Below are positions 25,226 to 33,944 of a stretch of DNA of 64,000 bases, piece by piece (position 1 is the stretch's first letter; every line of letters starts with the position of its first letter). Origin of the DNA: Phycisphaerae bacterium (GTDB lineage: Bacteria; Planctomycetota; Phycisphaerae; SM23-33); contig JAGXKT010000011.1 of NCBI GenBank assembly GCA_018335035.1, forward strand, positions 18,186-82,185. The letters run 5' to 3'. A program made the position numbers and the translations under genes. The notes under the pieces are model-generated. The model worked only from the letters and a program-made list of their open reading frames with translations, did no database searches and was not told the DNA's origin.

Positions 25226-25587
25226 GGCAATTGGCGATAGGTCAGCGTGTAGTCGCACCAGAACGCCCGCCCGCGGCGGACGGGCGCCGACGGCTCGAAC
25301 GATTCGACAAGCACGCGGCTAAACGTGCGTCCCAGCGCGTCGGTCAGCGTGTGCGTTCGCCCGTCGATGCGGGCGACGATCGCGTCGATCCGAATGCGAA
25401 TGTCCTCGGCGGTCGCGGCGGCGAGCCGCCCCGTCTGCACCAGCTCGCGTGACCGAAGACCCATGTCCAGAACCAGTTCGCCATCCAGGCCCGACAGCGC
25501 CCGCCGCTGCTGCCGCCGCGGCCAGGACGGCACGCGCACTGCGTGCGGCCCCGACGCGAACAGGGTGTCTCCGTCCAGCGTGGTCAT
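25222..25587 (-). CDS. Small phage tail-associated protein
   Basis: 121 residues (MTTLDGDTLFASGPHAVRVP), with DGRTHTLTDALGRTFSRVLV and a C-terminal RGRAFWCDYTLTYRQLP. The layout resembles small distal tail or tail-tube-associated proteins that end in a WxxxYTLxY strand. It is coupled to both neighbours by ATGA overlaps. Confidence 0.6.
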   Translation of the reverse strand: MTTLDGDTLFASGPHAVRVPSWPRRQQRRALSGLDGELVLDMGLRSRELVQTGRLAAATAEDIRIRIDAIVARIDGRTHTLTDALGRTFSRVLVESFEPSAPVRRGRAFWCDYTLTYRQLP

Positions 25588-25991
25588 GCGGCATCCTCCG
25601 CGTGGTGCGGATCGGCGTCGCCGCCGACCGACTCGGCCGTGAAACGAAGCACTGCCACCGCCGCCGACGACTGCTCGTAAGCGGCCTCGACGGCCGCCAG
25701 CACCGCCCCGGCGATGGTGACGACTCGTCCGGGTTCATCGCCGCTCATCGCCGCGACGGCGAACGTCAGCGTTCCGACCGTACCGAGCGTCAACGTCTCG
25801 GCCGTAGCGGTGCCACGCAAGCGGACCTCCACCTCCACCCGCGATGCGGCGAACTCCACATTCGTGGCGAAGCGATCGATCTGTCCGCCGGCGCAGCGGG
25901 CCTCGCCGCGACGACAGACGCGCACCGAAAGCACAAGCGGTAGCTGCGTGCCGCCGAAGGCGACGGTCTCAATCCGGCCGTAGCGGGTCAC
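25584..25991 (-). CDS. Small tail-tube-like or neck protein
   Basis: 135 residues from GTG 25991, chosen because the GTGA overlaps the upstream stop, the pattern used throughout this operon; ATG 26021 is an alternative. The sequence is beta-rich (YGRIETVAFGGTQLPLVLSV, EFAASRVEVEVRLRGTATAE) with a C-terminal helix (VLAAVEAAYEQSSAAVAVLR). It could be a minimal tube subunit; no family is certain. Confidence 0.6.
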   Translation of the reverse strand: MTRYGRIETVAFGGTQLPLVLSVRVCRRGEARCAGGQIDRFATNVEFAASRVEVEVRLRGTATAETLTLGTVGTLTFAVAAMSGDEPGRVVTIAGAVLAAVEAAYEQSSAAVAVLRFTAESVGGDADPHHAEDAA

Positions 25992-26422
25992 GGTGCGCCC
26001 TCCTGCGTCTCGAAATGGCATCGCAGTCGCAAAGCGACCTCGACCTCCGGGCGCCGCGCGGCGACCGGATCGGCCGAGGCGATCTCCGTCGCCCGACCCA
26101 CGGGCAGATCGCGACACAGCCCTGAGCGGTACGCATCGGCCAGCAGGGCCTCCCCCGCGGCCGCACTGAGCGCCGCCAGGCGCCCGGCGCCGTCGGCGGC
26201 GTCCGCCGCACGGTCGTGGACGACCACGCGCAACCGCAGGCGCATCCAAAGCATGTCGGGCCGGTCATCGCTGATAAACACGTCGCGCCCCTCGAACGTC
26301 ACGGACGCACGCGGCACGGCGTTCGATGCGCCGCCGTCGCCGATGGACGTGGCGGCGAACAGTCCGCTTGCCGCCAGGGCCTGATAGGCGTCTTCCAGGA
26401 TGGCACGTTCAGTGGAGGTCAC
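25988..26422 (-). CDS. Head-tail completion / tail terminator-like protein
   Basis: 144 residues from GTG 26422 (TSTERAILEDAYQALAASGL). It contains VTFEGRDVFISDDRPDMLWM, RLRLRVVVHD and a helix with AALSAAAGEALLADAYRSGL, then beta strands ending VEVALRLRCHFETQ. The alternation of N-terminal helix, sheet and final strand fits tail terminator or head-tail adaptor proteins. Position after the connector-like gene agrees. Confidence 0.55.
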   Translation of the reverse strand: MTSTERAILEDAYQALAASGLFAATSIGDGGASNAVPRASVTFEGRDVFISDDRPDMLWMRLRLRVVVHDRAADAADGAGRLAALSAAAGEALLADAYRSGLCRDLPVGRATEIASADPVAARRPEVEVALRLRCHFETQEGAP

Positions 26423-26424
26423 TG

Positions 26425-27078
26425 TTACGTCCTGCGAAGCGTCACGTTGCCAAGGGTGCGCTGCGACTCGGCCTGACCGTCGGCGTCGGCATCCACGACG
26501 AGGCGCAATTGCACCTGTGCTGCGGCGAACGCGCGACGGTAATGGGTCGCCTTGATCCAGTTGGCGTCGTCGGCGGCGGCGTTCTCGGCGCGGGCGGTGA
26601 ACACGTCCGCCAGCACGCCGAGAGTGCACGTCCGCGCGAGCTGGACGGAATCGGCGAAATCGGCCACGGCGATGGCGTCCGCCTCGCCGGCAGTACGCAG
26701 CGTCTCGGTCAGGGCGATCGAGACGCCCGCGATCTGCGCCGCGTACGTTCGCAGCTCGAAGCTCAGGTCTTGCCCCGGCGTCGGCGGGACCGGATCGGCC
26801 GAAGCGTCGGCGCGCAACACCGAGACCGTCAACGCCGTCGCCCCGTCGACGGAAACCACTTCCATCGCCCGAGGCGGCGCGCCGGAACCGGTCGTGGCGA
26901 CCAGAACCATCCCGATCGCGGCGCCGCACGCGGCGAAGTCGCTGCCCGGCGAGGTGAAGCTCGTTGCTGCGATCTGTCCGTCATCGCCGGCGGCGAGCGC
27001 TTGGACGGGCGCCGTGCCGCTGAGGTACACCAGCGGCTCAACGGCGAGAATGTCACGGTCGGTGCATAAAGCGGTCAT
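26425..27078 (-). CDS. Head-tail connector-like protein
   Basis: 217 residues from ATG 27078 (MTALCTDRDILAVEPLVYLS). The opening CTDRDILAxEP and the central FAACGAAIGMVLVATTGS resemble adaptor proteins found directly downstream of DUF5309 capsid genes. The C-terminal half contains ANWIKATHYRRAFAAAQVQL. The assignment depends on gene order (portal, scaffold, capsid, this gene). Confidence 0.55.
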   Translation of the reverse strand: MTALCTDRDILAVEPLVYLSGTAPVQALAAGDDGQIAATSFTSPGSDFAACGAAIGMVLVATTGSGAPPRAMEVVSVDGATALTVSVLRADASADPVPPTPGQDLSFELRTYAAQIAGVSIALTETLRTAGEADAIAVADFADSVQLARTCTLGVLADVFTARAENAAADDANWIKATHYRRAFAAAQVQLRLVVDADADGQAESQRTLGNVTLRRT

Positions 27079-27159
27079 GGGTCGGCTCCCGATGTCCGCC
27101 TCCCGCCGCGGCACCCCCGTCCATGGGGTGCCGCGCCGATACGGCAGGCGGAAGAGCGG

Positions 27160-28320
27160 CTACGAAGCGTCCAGTCCGGTGATGATCCCGTGAGCGCCTT
27201 CGTTGCGAAGCTCCAGCGTGTACTCGCCGATGACCTCGCCGGCGTCATAGTCGCCGCCGGCGGCCAGCGGCTTGTAGTGGAAGCTCCGCCCGGCCAGCGG
27301 CAGCACGTCGGCCCGGGAGCTGTCCAGCAACAGGACGCACCCGGCCGGGGCGGCGCGGGAAAGGACCACGCGGCAGACGCCGAAGTCGCTCTCGTAGACG
27401 CTGACCAGCTCGCGGTAGGTCACGTCCTCCGGGCCGTACGCGCGGCCGGAGGTGATGAAGGCGTTGATCCGCCGCTTCTGGTAGCCGCCGACGACGATGG
27501 TGTCGACACGGCTGGAGGCCTGTTCCCAGATGCGGCGCAGCGCGAGGTTGAGCTGCGCCTCGGTCAGGTCGGTGTCGCCCGGGAAGCCGTCGACCCCCGG
27601 CGCGAAGACGTTCGTCGTCAGCGTCGGGATGATGCCGCGCATCGTGCGGCGGACGGTATCCGACCCTTCCGGTGCAGAGGTGGGCGTCGTTCCGTTGATC
27701 ACCGTGGACTCCAAATCGCGCAACAGCTCGCGGAGCCGCTCCTGCTTCTGGTAGTCCAGCTCGTCGCCGACGGCGACCTTCCGTACGGCCAGGTCGGACC
27801 CGCTGACGCGCACCGCGGCTGTGAAGATCTGCGTCCAGTTGCCTTTGCGAACGCGGTTGGTGAACCGCGCCGCCGGGGCATCGTCGCCTTCCAGGGCGGC
27901 GTTGCCCAGGATGTGCAGTAGCTGGGCGTCGGCGAGGGCTTCCGCCGTGGTCGCACCGTAACCGCGGACGACGGTGATCGTGCCGACGCCGGCATCGACG
28001 CCGGTGACGATCAGCAGCTCGCCGCTGCCGGCCGGGCGGACCTGGTCGCCGACGCGGAAGCGGTCGGCGTGGGCAACGCCGAACGTCGTATCCACCGACG
28101 GGTCGGTCCAGTCGGAATCGTCGATGGTGTCGGTGTTGGGCAGCAGCTCGTCCTCGAGCCACTCGTGGTAGGTGCTGGTCGCCGGACGCGTCGGGTCGCC
28201 GAGATGGTCCAGAAGCGGCGTCTCATACGGCGAGACGATGGAGACGACGTCGCCGACGTCCTCGGCGATTTCCGGCAGCGTGCCGCCGGCCGAGTAGGTT
28301 GCCTTTCCGGTAAAAGCCAT
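27160..28320 (-). CDS. DUF5309-type (SU10-like) major capsid protein
   Basis: 386 residues. It matches the DUF5309 capsid family in its order of motifs: an N-terminal DVVSIVSPYETPLLDHLGDP, WLEDELLP, VRKGNWTQIFTAAVRVSGSD, the E-loop/spine region KVAVGDELDYQKQERLRELL, DLESTVINGTTP, VVGGYQKRRINAFITSGRAY and a C-terminal YTLELRNEGAHGIITGLD. The fold is HK97-like. It is intact, with no stop or frameshift. It sits downstream of portal and scaffold-like genes, the usual head order. Confidence 0.88.
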   Translation of the reverse strand: MAFTGKATYSAGGTLPEIAEDVGDVVSIVSPYETPLLDHLGDPTRPATSTYHEWLEDELLPNTDTIDDSDWTDPSVDTTFGVAHADRFRVGDQVRPAGSGELLIVTGVDAGVGTITVVRGYGATTAEALADAQLLHILGNAALEGDDAPAARFTNRVRKGNWTQIFTAAVRVSGSDLAVRKVAVGDELDYQKQERLRELLRDLESTVINGTTPTSAPEGSDTVRRTMRGIIPTLTTNVFAPGVDGFPGDTDLTEAQLNLALRRIWEQASSRVDTIVVGGYQKRRINAFITSGRAYGPEDVTYRELVSVYESDFGVCRVVLSRAAPAGCVLLLDSSRADVLPLAGRSFHYKPLAAGGDYDAGEVIGEYTLELRNEGAHGIITGLDAS

Positions 28321-28391
28321 GATTCGTTCCTCGTGAGGTCAGGTGTGTGTGGGCGTGTTGCGCGGCCGGAACGTCCGCCCGCAGCGCGGCC

Positions 28392-29009
28392 TTACGAGGC
28401 CGCCTCGCGTCTCAGACGCAGGTAGTCGGCGACGGCGCGTCGGTCGCCGCTGCGGATGGCGCGGTCGGCGGCCTGCGCCAGCCGGGCGCCCAGCGGCGCG
28501 TCGGAGGCGCGGGACGACGCCGACGCGGGCGGCAACCCCGCGCCGCCGCGCGCGCCGCCGCGCAGGAAGGGCTTGTCCACAACCAGTTGCTCGACCTGGC
28601 GGGCCAGCTCGTCGCGCTCCAGTTCCTCACCCAAGTCGACGCGTTGGGCGAGCAGGAGGGAAGCCGCTTCCAGGTCGCCGACGCCCGCGTCGGCGAGCAG
28701 ACGCTCGGCGGCGAGACGGTTCTCGGCCGCGGCGAGGTGCTGCCGGGTTTCGTCGCGTTGCGCCTCTGCGGTGGCGAGCTGGTCACTATGCCGGTCGACC
28801 TGCGTGCGGAGGTCTTCGAGCTGCTGCTCGAGTTGCTGGGCGCGGCCCTCGGCTTGTTGAGCGCGGCGGCGGTACTTGATGGACTCACCGACGGGCACGT
28901 AGCCGCTCGGGACGGCGGCAGGAGCGGACCTGCCTTCGGCTGCGTCGGCGGTCGCGGCGCCGTCCTGCGAAGCGACCTGTGGGCTCGCGTCTGGGGTGTC
29001 GTCGGGCAT
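28392..29009 (-). CDS. Scaffold-like coiled-coil protein
   Basis: 205 residues from ATG 29009 (MPDDTPDASPQVASQDGAAT). A disordered N-terminus leads to a long coiled coil (RRAQQAEGRAQQLEQQLEDL to AAENRLAAERLLADAGVG) and a basic C-terminal tail (LGARLAQAADRAIRSGDRRA). Size, coiled coil and position between portal and capsid genes match phage scaffolding proteins, which guide procapsid assembly and then leave. Confidence 0.75.
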   Translation of the reverse strand: MPDDTPDASPQVASQDGAATADAAEGRSAPAAVPSGYVPVGESIKYRRRAQQAEGRAQQLEQQLEDLRTQVDRHSDQLATAEAQRDETRQHLAAAENRLAAERLLADAGVGDLEAASLLLAQRVDLGEELERDELARQVEQLVVDKPFLRGGARGGAGLPPASASSRASDAPLGARLAQAADRAIRSGDRRAVADYLRLRREAAS

Positions 29010-29037
29010 GGGAGGATCCTTTCGCGTCAGGGCGGGG

Positions 29038-30681
29038 TCACGCCACGCCCGTGGCGTCACGGGCGTAGCCCAGCTCAGCCAGCACCCGATCGGCGGGCAC
29101 GCCAAGCTGCGTTTTAGTTAGCGCGTTGCGGAGTTGCTCGGACTCGTCGGCCGGGAGCAGCCCCGGCCAGTCGATCTCGACGCGGCGGTCTTCGGCTCGC
29201 GTGGGCAGCACGCCCGTGCGGTCCAGCCACGCCAGCGCCAGCTCGACGAGGCGCGCCAGCCCCGCGCCGTAGGTCAGGCGCTTGCGCTGCGTCCGCGCCA
29301 GCAGTCCGCCCAGTACCACGCGCAGCGCCGTAGCACTGGTCAAGTGACCGACGTTGCCCTCGATGAGCCCCGCCGCAAGGGGCGTGACGGCCGAGACCTT
29401 GTCCAGCGCCCGCCGCAGCTCGGCGATGTGCGTGTCCTCGCTCGGTGCGGCCGCGTCGGAGCCGAACTCCTCGATGCAGGCGTCGAGATTGTGCGTCGAC
29501 CACATCTGCCCCGGCGCGACGGGGCGCTCGAGAAAGTCGTCGATGCCTTTGCCCAGGTACATCTTGAACGACTGAAAGGTCACGCGACTGGCGCGGTCGC
29601 TGAGTCGCGTGTTGAGTTCGTCCTGCAAAGGCACCAGCGGCTCGACGTCGCTGAGCCCGCCGTAGCGTCCGGGCAGCGAGACGTTCTGCACGTGCACCAC
29701 CGGCAGCCGCCCCAGTGCGTTGGGGCCCTCGTCGACCAGCGCGCGGTCCTCGTAGCGCTGCCACCATGTCGGCGAGAGAATCTCGACGACCTCGACCGCC
29801 ACCGGCGCGGCATCGCGCGATCGCGCGGGCGCGAACCACCGGCGCCGCGCGGGGTCCACCCGCGGCAGGCGCTTGCGGTAATGCTGTACCCAGCAGCGCA
29901 CCTGCCGGTAGTCGTCGGGGTCGAGAACGGGCAGGACCCGCCCGGCCTCAATGCACTCCAGCGCGATGCATCGGGCCGCCGCCGCGGCCTGGCGGCGGCG
30001 CAGGCCCGGAGCACGCTCGGACGGTCTGACAGACTCGGCCGATCGGCCGGAAGACGCAGGTGGCCCCGGCCGCAGCGGCGCGCGGGGCGAACGCTCGGCG
30101 ACGACGGCGGCGGGAGAACCGTCGCCCCCGGGACCCGCCGGACGCAAGGAGCCGACGTCCGCGACGGATTCACCGGCCGGGGCTCTGAGAGCAATGTCCA
30201 CGAAGCCGTAGACGGCACCGAACAGGGCCATTTCCTGGCAGAAGCGCACGCCGCCGTTGGCTTCCAGAAGCGCGGCGACGACAGCGTCGATCGTCGCGGC
30301 GAGCGTCGGGTCCTCGGCCTGCGATCGGACGGTAATCCCCCGGCCAAACAGGAAGTCCACCATCGCGTGGATGCGCCAGGCGATGTCGTTCTCGATAACG
30401 ACTTCCTTTCGCCGGCGGTCGGCGGGGCGCGTGCGTCCGCCGTGGCGATTGAACCCGGTGATCCGCGCCGGCAGGCCCATCTCCTGGGCCTGCACGTACG
30501 GACGGGCGCAGCCGTCGGCGGCATCCGCGACCGGGCCACTCAGCGGACGCAGCGGGTTGGCGAAGTAGTCCCACAAGCGCCCGAAGCGCCCGGCCGTATC
30601 CGGACCCTCCTGCTCGATGAGGTATTGCAGATAGGCGGCGTCGAGCGGAGCGTCCCGGAAATTGGTCAGGTCGAATCCCAT
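29038..30681 (-). CDS. Phage portal protein
   Basis: 547 residues, first gene of the cassette, with a GAGGAG ribosome site before ATG 30681. Portal features: ENDIAWRIHAMVDFLFGRGI, NALGRLPVVHVQNVSLPGRY, GLSDVEPLVPLQDELNTRLS, then KMYLGKGIDDFL and SAVTPLAAGLIEGNVGHLTS, matching the SPP1 gp6-like portal family. Portal dodecamers thread DNA into the head and need a terminase, which is not encoded in the window. An Arg/Pro/Ser-rich insert (about 29995-30160) is unusual. Confidence 0.85.
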   Translation of the reverse strand: MGFDLTNFRDAPLDAAYLQYLIEQEGPDTAGRFGRLWDYFANPLRPLSGPVADAADGCARPYVQAQEMGLPARITGFNRHGGRTRPADRRRKEVVIENDIAWRIHAMVDFLFGRGITVRSQAEDPTLAATIDAVVAALLEANGGVRFCQEMALFGAVYGFVDIALRAPAGESVADVGSLRPAGPGGDGSPAAVVAERSPRAPLRPGPPASSGRSAESVRPSERAPGLRRRQAAAAARCIALECIEAGRVLPVLDPDDYRQVRCWVQHYRKRLPRVDPARRRWFAPARSRDAAPVAVEVVEILSPTWWQRYEDRALVDEGPNALGRLPVVHVQNVSLPGRYGGLSDVEPLVPLQDELNTRLSDRASRVTFQSFKMYLGKGIDDFLERPVAPGQMWSTHNLDACIEEFGSDAAAPSEDTHIAELRRALDKVSAVTPLAAGLIEGNVGHLTSATALRVVLGGLLARTQRKRLTYGAGLARLVELALAWLDRTGVLPTRAEDRRVEIDWPGLLPADESEQLRNALTKTQLGVPADRVLAELGYARDATGVA

Positions 30682-30776
30682 CGCGTGGTCTCCTCACTGT
30701 CTGGGGCGATTCCGCGCGGCGCGCGCACGTTTGCGTCACCTCGCTGCGGCGCCGCGCCGCCCAACACGCCGCACGG

Positions 30777-30801
30777 CCGGGCGCAGAAAAAACTCGCCCG
30801 G
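30777..30801. repeat. Stem-loop between portal gene and purB
   Basis: ccgggcg (30777-30783) pairs with cgcccgg (30795-30801) across an A-rich loop, followed by gaaaaaac on the plus strand. It lacks a T-tract after the stem in either direction, so it is not a standard terminator. The remaining 277-base gap holds no convincing gene and no att-like direct repeat. Confidence 0.45.
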
Positions 30802-30920
30802 GAAAAAACGCATTCCCATACCGGAGGAACACGCCTTGCGCAATGGCCCGGACTTCTAAGGCGATCACCCGGCGCCACCGATCCGAAAGCCGTGGACGTA
30901 GCTCCTGGACCTGTCAACCG

Positions 30921-30949
30921 GTGACACAGCGCGTAAGCGGTGGTACACT
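30921..30949 (+). promoter_or_regulatory. Promoter of purB
   Basis: GTGACA (30921-30926), a 17-base spacer and TACACT (30944-30949) form a good housekeeping promoter preceded by GTGG. The predicted start point is about 30956, so the mRNA would be almost leaderless: the ATG lies at 30959. Confidence 0.65.
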
Positions 30950-30958
30950 GGCGGCGCC

Positions 30959-32392
30959 ATGCGCGAGTGCGAACAGACCTACACAAGCCCCCTTGCCGGG
31001 CGCTACGCCGGCAGCGCGATGCGGGCGCTGTTCAGTAATCAGCGCAAGGTCTCCACGTGGCGCCGCTTGTGGCTCGCCCTGGCCGAGGCGCAGCAGCAGC
31101 TCGGGCTGGACATTTCCGACGAGCAGCTCGACGCGATCCGCGCCCACCTCGACGACGTCGACTTCGACGCGGCCACCGAATACGAGAAGGAATTCCGCCA
31201 CGACGTGATGGCGCACATTCACGCGCTGGGAGACGTCGCCCCGCAAGCGCGCGGCATTCTGCACCTCGGCGCGACCAGCCAGTTCGTCAACTGCAACACG
31301 GACATGATCCAGATGCGCGAGGCGCTGACGCTCGTGCGTACGCTCCTGGTCAACGTCATCGACGCGCTGGCGACGTTCGCCAAGCGGCACCGTGCGCTGC
31401 CGTGCCTCGGCTTTACGCACTTTCAACCCGCGCAACTGACCACGGTCGGCAAACGGGCCGCACTGTGGTGCGCGGATTTCCTCCGCGACCTGCATGACAT
31501 CGAGTGGCGCCTCGAGCGGCTGGAGTTCCGGGGCGTCAAGGGCACCACCGGCACACAGGCCAGCTACCTCACACTGTTCGACGGCGACCACGACAAGGTC
31601 GAGCGGCTCGAGACACTCGTGGCCGAGAAGATGGGCTTCACGCGCATCGCACCGATCACGGGTCAGACGTACTCGCGAAAGGTCGACGCCGCCATCGTGC
31701 AGGTGCTCGCGGGCATCGGCGCCAGCGTGCACAAGTTCTGCAACGACGTGCGCCTTCTGGCCCATCGCCGCGAGCTGGAAGAGCCGTTCGGGCGCTCGCA
31801 GGTGGGCTCCAGCGCGATGGCCTACAAGCGCAACCCGATGCGATGCGAACGCGCGACGGGCCTGGCGCGGTTCCTGATGGACATCGCCGCCAGCCCGCTG
31901 CACACCGCGGCCGAGCAGTGGCTCGAACGCACCCTCGACGATTCGTCCAACAAGCGCCTGGCGATTCCCGAGGCCTTCCTCGCCGCCGACGCCGTGTTGC
32001 GTATTGCGCTGAACGTCGCCGGCGGGCTTGTGGTCTACCCGGCCGTTATCGCCGCCAACGTCCGCGCGGAGCTGCCCTTCATGGCGACTGAGAGTATCCT
32101 GATGGCGGCGGTCCGGGCCGGCGGTGACCGCCAGGACCTCCACGAGCGCATCCGCACGCACAGCCAGGAAGCCGCCAAACGCGTCAAGGAGAACGGCGCG
32201 CCGAACGACCTGCTCGAGCGCCTCAAGAGCGACGAGGCCTTCGCCGCCGTGGACATCGACGCGCTGCTCGACCCGGCCGCATTCATCGGACGCGCCCCGC
32301 AGCAGGTCGACGCCTTCTGCGCCGAGCACGTCGCGCCGGTCCGCACGCGCCACGCCGACCTTCTCGGCGAATCTGCCGAGCTGGATGTGTGA
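30959..32392 (+). CDS. purB: Adenylosuccinate lyase
   Basis: 477 residues, normal length. It catalyses two purine steps: cleavage of SAICAR and of adenylosuccinate, each releasing fumarate. Family features: N-terminal [61 protein letters not shown], and the signature loop [16 protein letters not shown]. The catalytic Ser in the GSS loop and the HLGATS His are present. Its TGA overlaps the next ATG by one base. Confidence 0.97.
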   Translation: MRECEQTYTSPLAGRYAGSAMRALFSNQRKVSTWRRLWLALAEAQQQLGLDISDEQLDAIRAHLDDVDFDAATEYEKEFRHDVMAHIHALGDVAPQARGILHLGATSQFVNCNTDMIQMREALTLVRTLLVNVIDALATFAKRHRALPCLGFTHFQPAQLTTVGKRAALWCADFLRDLHDIEWRLERLEFRGVKGTTGTQASYLTLFDGDHDKVERLETLVAEKMGFTRIAPITGQTYSRKVDAAIVQVLAGIGASVHKFCNDVRLLAHRRELEEPFGRSQVGSSAMAYKRNPMRCERATGLARFLMDIAASPLHTAAEQWLERTLDDSSNKRLAIPEAFLAADAVLRIALNVAGGLVVYPAVIAANVRAELPFMATESILMAAVRAGGDRQDLHERIRTHSQEAAKRVKENGAPNDLLERLKSDEAFAAVDIDALLDPAAFIGRAPQQVDAFCAEHVAPVRTRHADLLGESAELDV

Positions 32393-33423
32393 TGACGCAA
32401 CCCGAGACCTGCACGATCGACATCAACGCCGGTCAGCGACGCCTGGAGGTCGCGCCGGGGCGGTCGCTGTTCGAAACGCTGGCGAGCGAGGACGTCCTGC
32501 TACCCAGCATCTGCGGTGGCGACGGGCGGTGCGGGTGCTGTCAGGCGCGTGTCCTGTCGGCCGCGAACGAGCCGACGCCCGCCGAGCGGAAGCACCTGAC
32601 GCCCGAGCAACTCGGCGCGGACTGGCGGCTGACGTGCCAGGTGTCGGTCCGCGGCGACCTGTCCGTCGAGATTCCCGAAGAGTTCCTCGCGGCCAAGCCC
32701 GTCCGCGCGCGTCTGGAGTGGATGCAGGAGATGACGTACGACATCCGGATGCTGCGTTTTGCGCTGATCGAGCCGGAGCGGATCGCATTCCGCGCCGGGC
32801 AGTACATCAAGCTCAACGTGCCGACGAGCGTGGCGACGTCGCGGCCATCCCGTCCGTTCAGCTTCGCCAACCCGCCGAGCGACGATCGCGCCGTCGAGTT
32901 GATCGTGCGCCACAACCCGCGCGGCGTGTGCACCAACTGGATCTTCAACCGCCTGCAACCGGGCCACGAGGTACGCCTCTCCGGGCCGTACGGGCACTTT
33001 GGCCTGTCGGACACGGACCTTCCGATGGTCTGGGTCGCCGGCGGGTCGGGGTTGTCGGCGTTCTGCTCCATGCTACGGCACATGGCGGAGACGGGCATCG
33101 AACGACCGTGCACGCTGTACTTCGGCGCCGTGGCCCGCAGGGACCTCTACCTGCTCGACGAACTGCACGCCTACCAGCGCGATCACGCATGGTTTGCGTT
33201 CGCCCCTGCGCTGTCGGCGCCGCAACCGGACGACGACTGGGGCGGCGAGACCGGCCTGATCACCGACGTGCTCGACCGACACCTCGACGACGGGTCCGGC
33301 ATGGAGGCGTACCTCTGCGGCAGCCCGGGGATGCTGGCGGCCGCTCGAAAAGTCCTCGCCGCAAAGGGCATCGGACCCGAGCGGACGTTCTACGACGCCT
33401 TCATCCGCTCGGCGAATGGCTAG
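32392..33423 (+). CDS. 2Fe-2S ferredoxin-flavin oxidoreductase (NqrF/ferredoxin-NAD reductase type)
   Basis: 343 residues from ATG 32392 (GTG 32389 alternative). N-terminal plant-type ferredoxin domain: SICGGDGRCGCCQARVL and RLTCQVSV supply four cysteines for one 2Fe-2S cluster. Next comes the FAD-binding module RPFSFANPPSDDRAVELIVR with GQYIKLNVP, and the NAD(P) module GSGLSAFCSMLRHM, ending YLCGSPGMLAAARKVLAAKG. Electron transfer from NAD(P)H to an unknown partner is expected. It has no membrane helix, unlike NqrF, and no nqr genes are near. Coupling to purB by TGATG overlap is an odd pairing. Confidence 0.85.
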   Translation: MTQPETCTIDINAGQRRLEVAPGRSLFETLASEDVLLPSICGGDGRCGCCQARVLSAANEPTPAERKHLTPEQLGADWRLTCQVSVRGDLSVEIPEEFLAAKPVRARLEWMQEMTYDIRMLRFALIEPERIAFRAGQYIKLNVPTSVATSRPSRPFSFANPPSDDRAVELIVRHNPRGVCTNWIFNRLQPGHEVRLSGPYGHFGLSDTDLPMVWVAGGSGLSAFCSMLRHMAETGIERPCTLYFGAVARRDLYLLDELHAYQRDHAWFAFAPALSAPQPDDDWGGETGLITDVLDRHLDDGSGMEAYLCGSPGMLAAARKVLAAKGIGPERTFYDAFIRSANG

Positions 33424-33896
33424 CACCCGGTGCGGGCGACCGCCACCTGGTAGTGTCCGTTCTCGTGGCCAATGTCGATGGTCCCAAACGAGACGATCTC
33501 GAAGCGTGCCTCGAGCGCCTTGCGCAGGTGCTCGTCGGTGAAGGTAACGAAGAAGCGCGGCGGGTCGTAGGGGTCCTTGGCTTCGGGGCCCTCGTGGTCC
33601 CGGCCGCCGTGGCTGCCGACGCACAGCAACCCGCCCGGGCGGAGAACGCGGGCAGCTTCGGCCAGCACGGCCGGCCAGTGCGGTTTCGGCACGTGCAGCA
33701 GACTGCTCATCGCCAAGGTCGCGTCGAACACGCCCTCGGCGAAGGGCAAATCCTCGAAACTCGCCACATGCGCCTCGAGGCCCTTGGCCCGGCACAGCTT
33801 GACCACGCGCGGCGAGATGTCCACAGCCGTGACGTCGAAACCGCGCGCGGCGAACCACGCGCCCTGTGTTCCCGCCCCCGCGCCGAGGTCCAGCAA
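33420..33896 (-). pseudogene. SAM-dependent methyltransferase, N-terminally truncated
   Basis: The frame gives a class I methyltransferase: LLDLGAGAGTQGAWFAARGF, TAVDISPRVVKLCRAKG, SLLHVPKPHWPAVLAEAARV and LRPGGLLCVGSHGG. The conserved sequence extends 5' of any start codon (EGYQAQLNEAAAHTLLDLGA), but an in-frame TAA interrupts 12 codons before the TTG used as start. Typical homologs have about 40-60 further residues. The start seems lost, probably by the same event that truncated the lipoprotein gene upstream. If translated from the TTG (33896), it might still fold. Confidence 0.65.
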
Positions 33897-33944
33897 CGTG
33901 TGGGCTGCCGCCTCGTTAAGTTGCGCCTGGTAGCCCTCGCAGAT

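Noticed and set aside
17700..30958. att sites flanking the phage cassette
   Set aside because: By eye no direct repeat longer than chance is shared by 17700-17830 and 30680-30960, and no tRNA gene lies at either edge.
30843..31208. Plus-strand open frame starting before purB
   Set aside because: It overlaps the purB promoter and 5' end in another frame and has a shadow-like composition.
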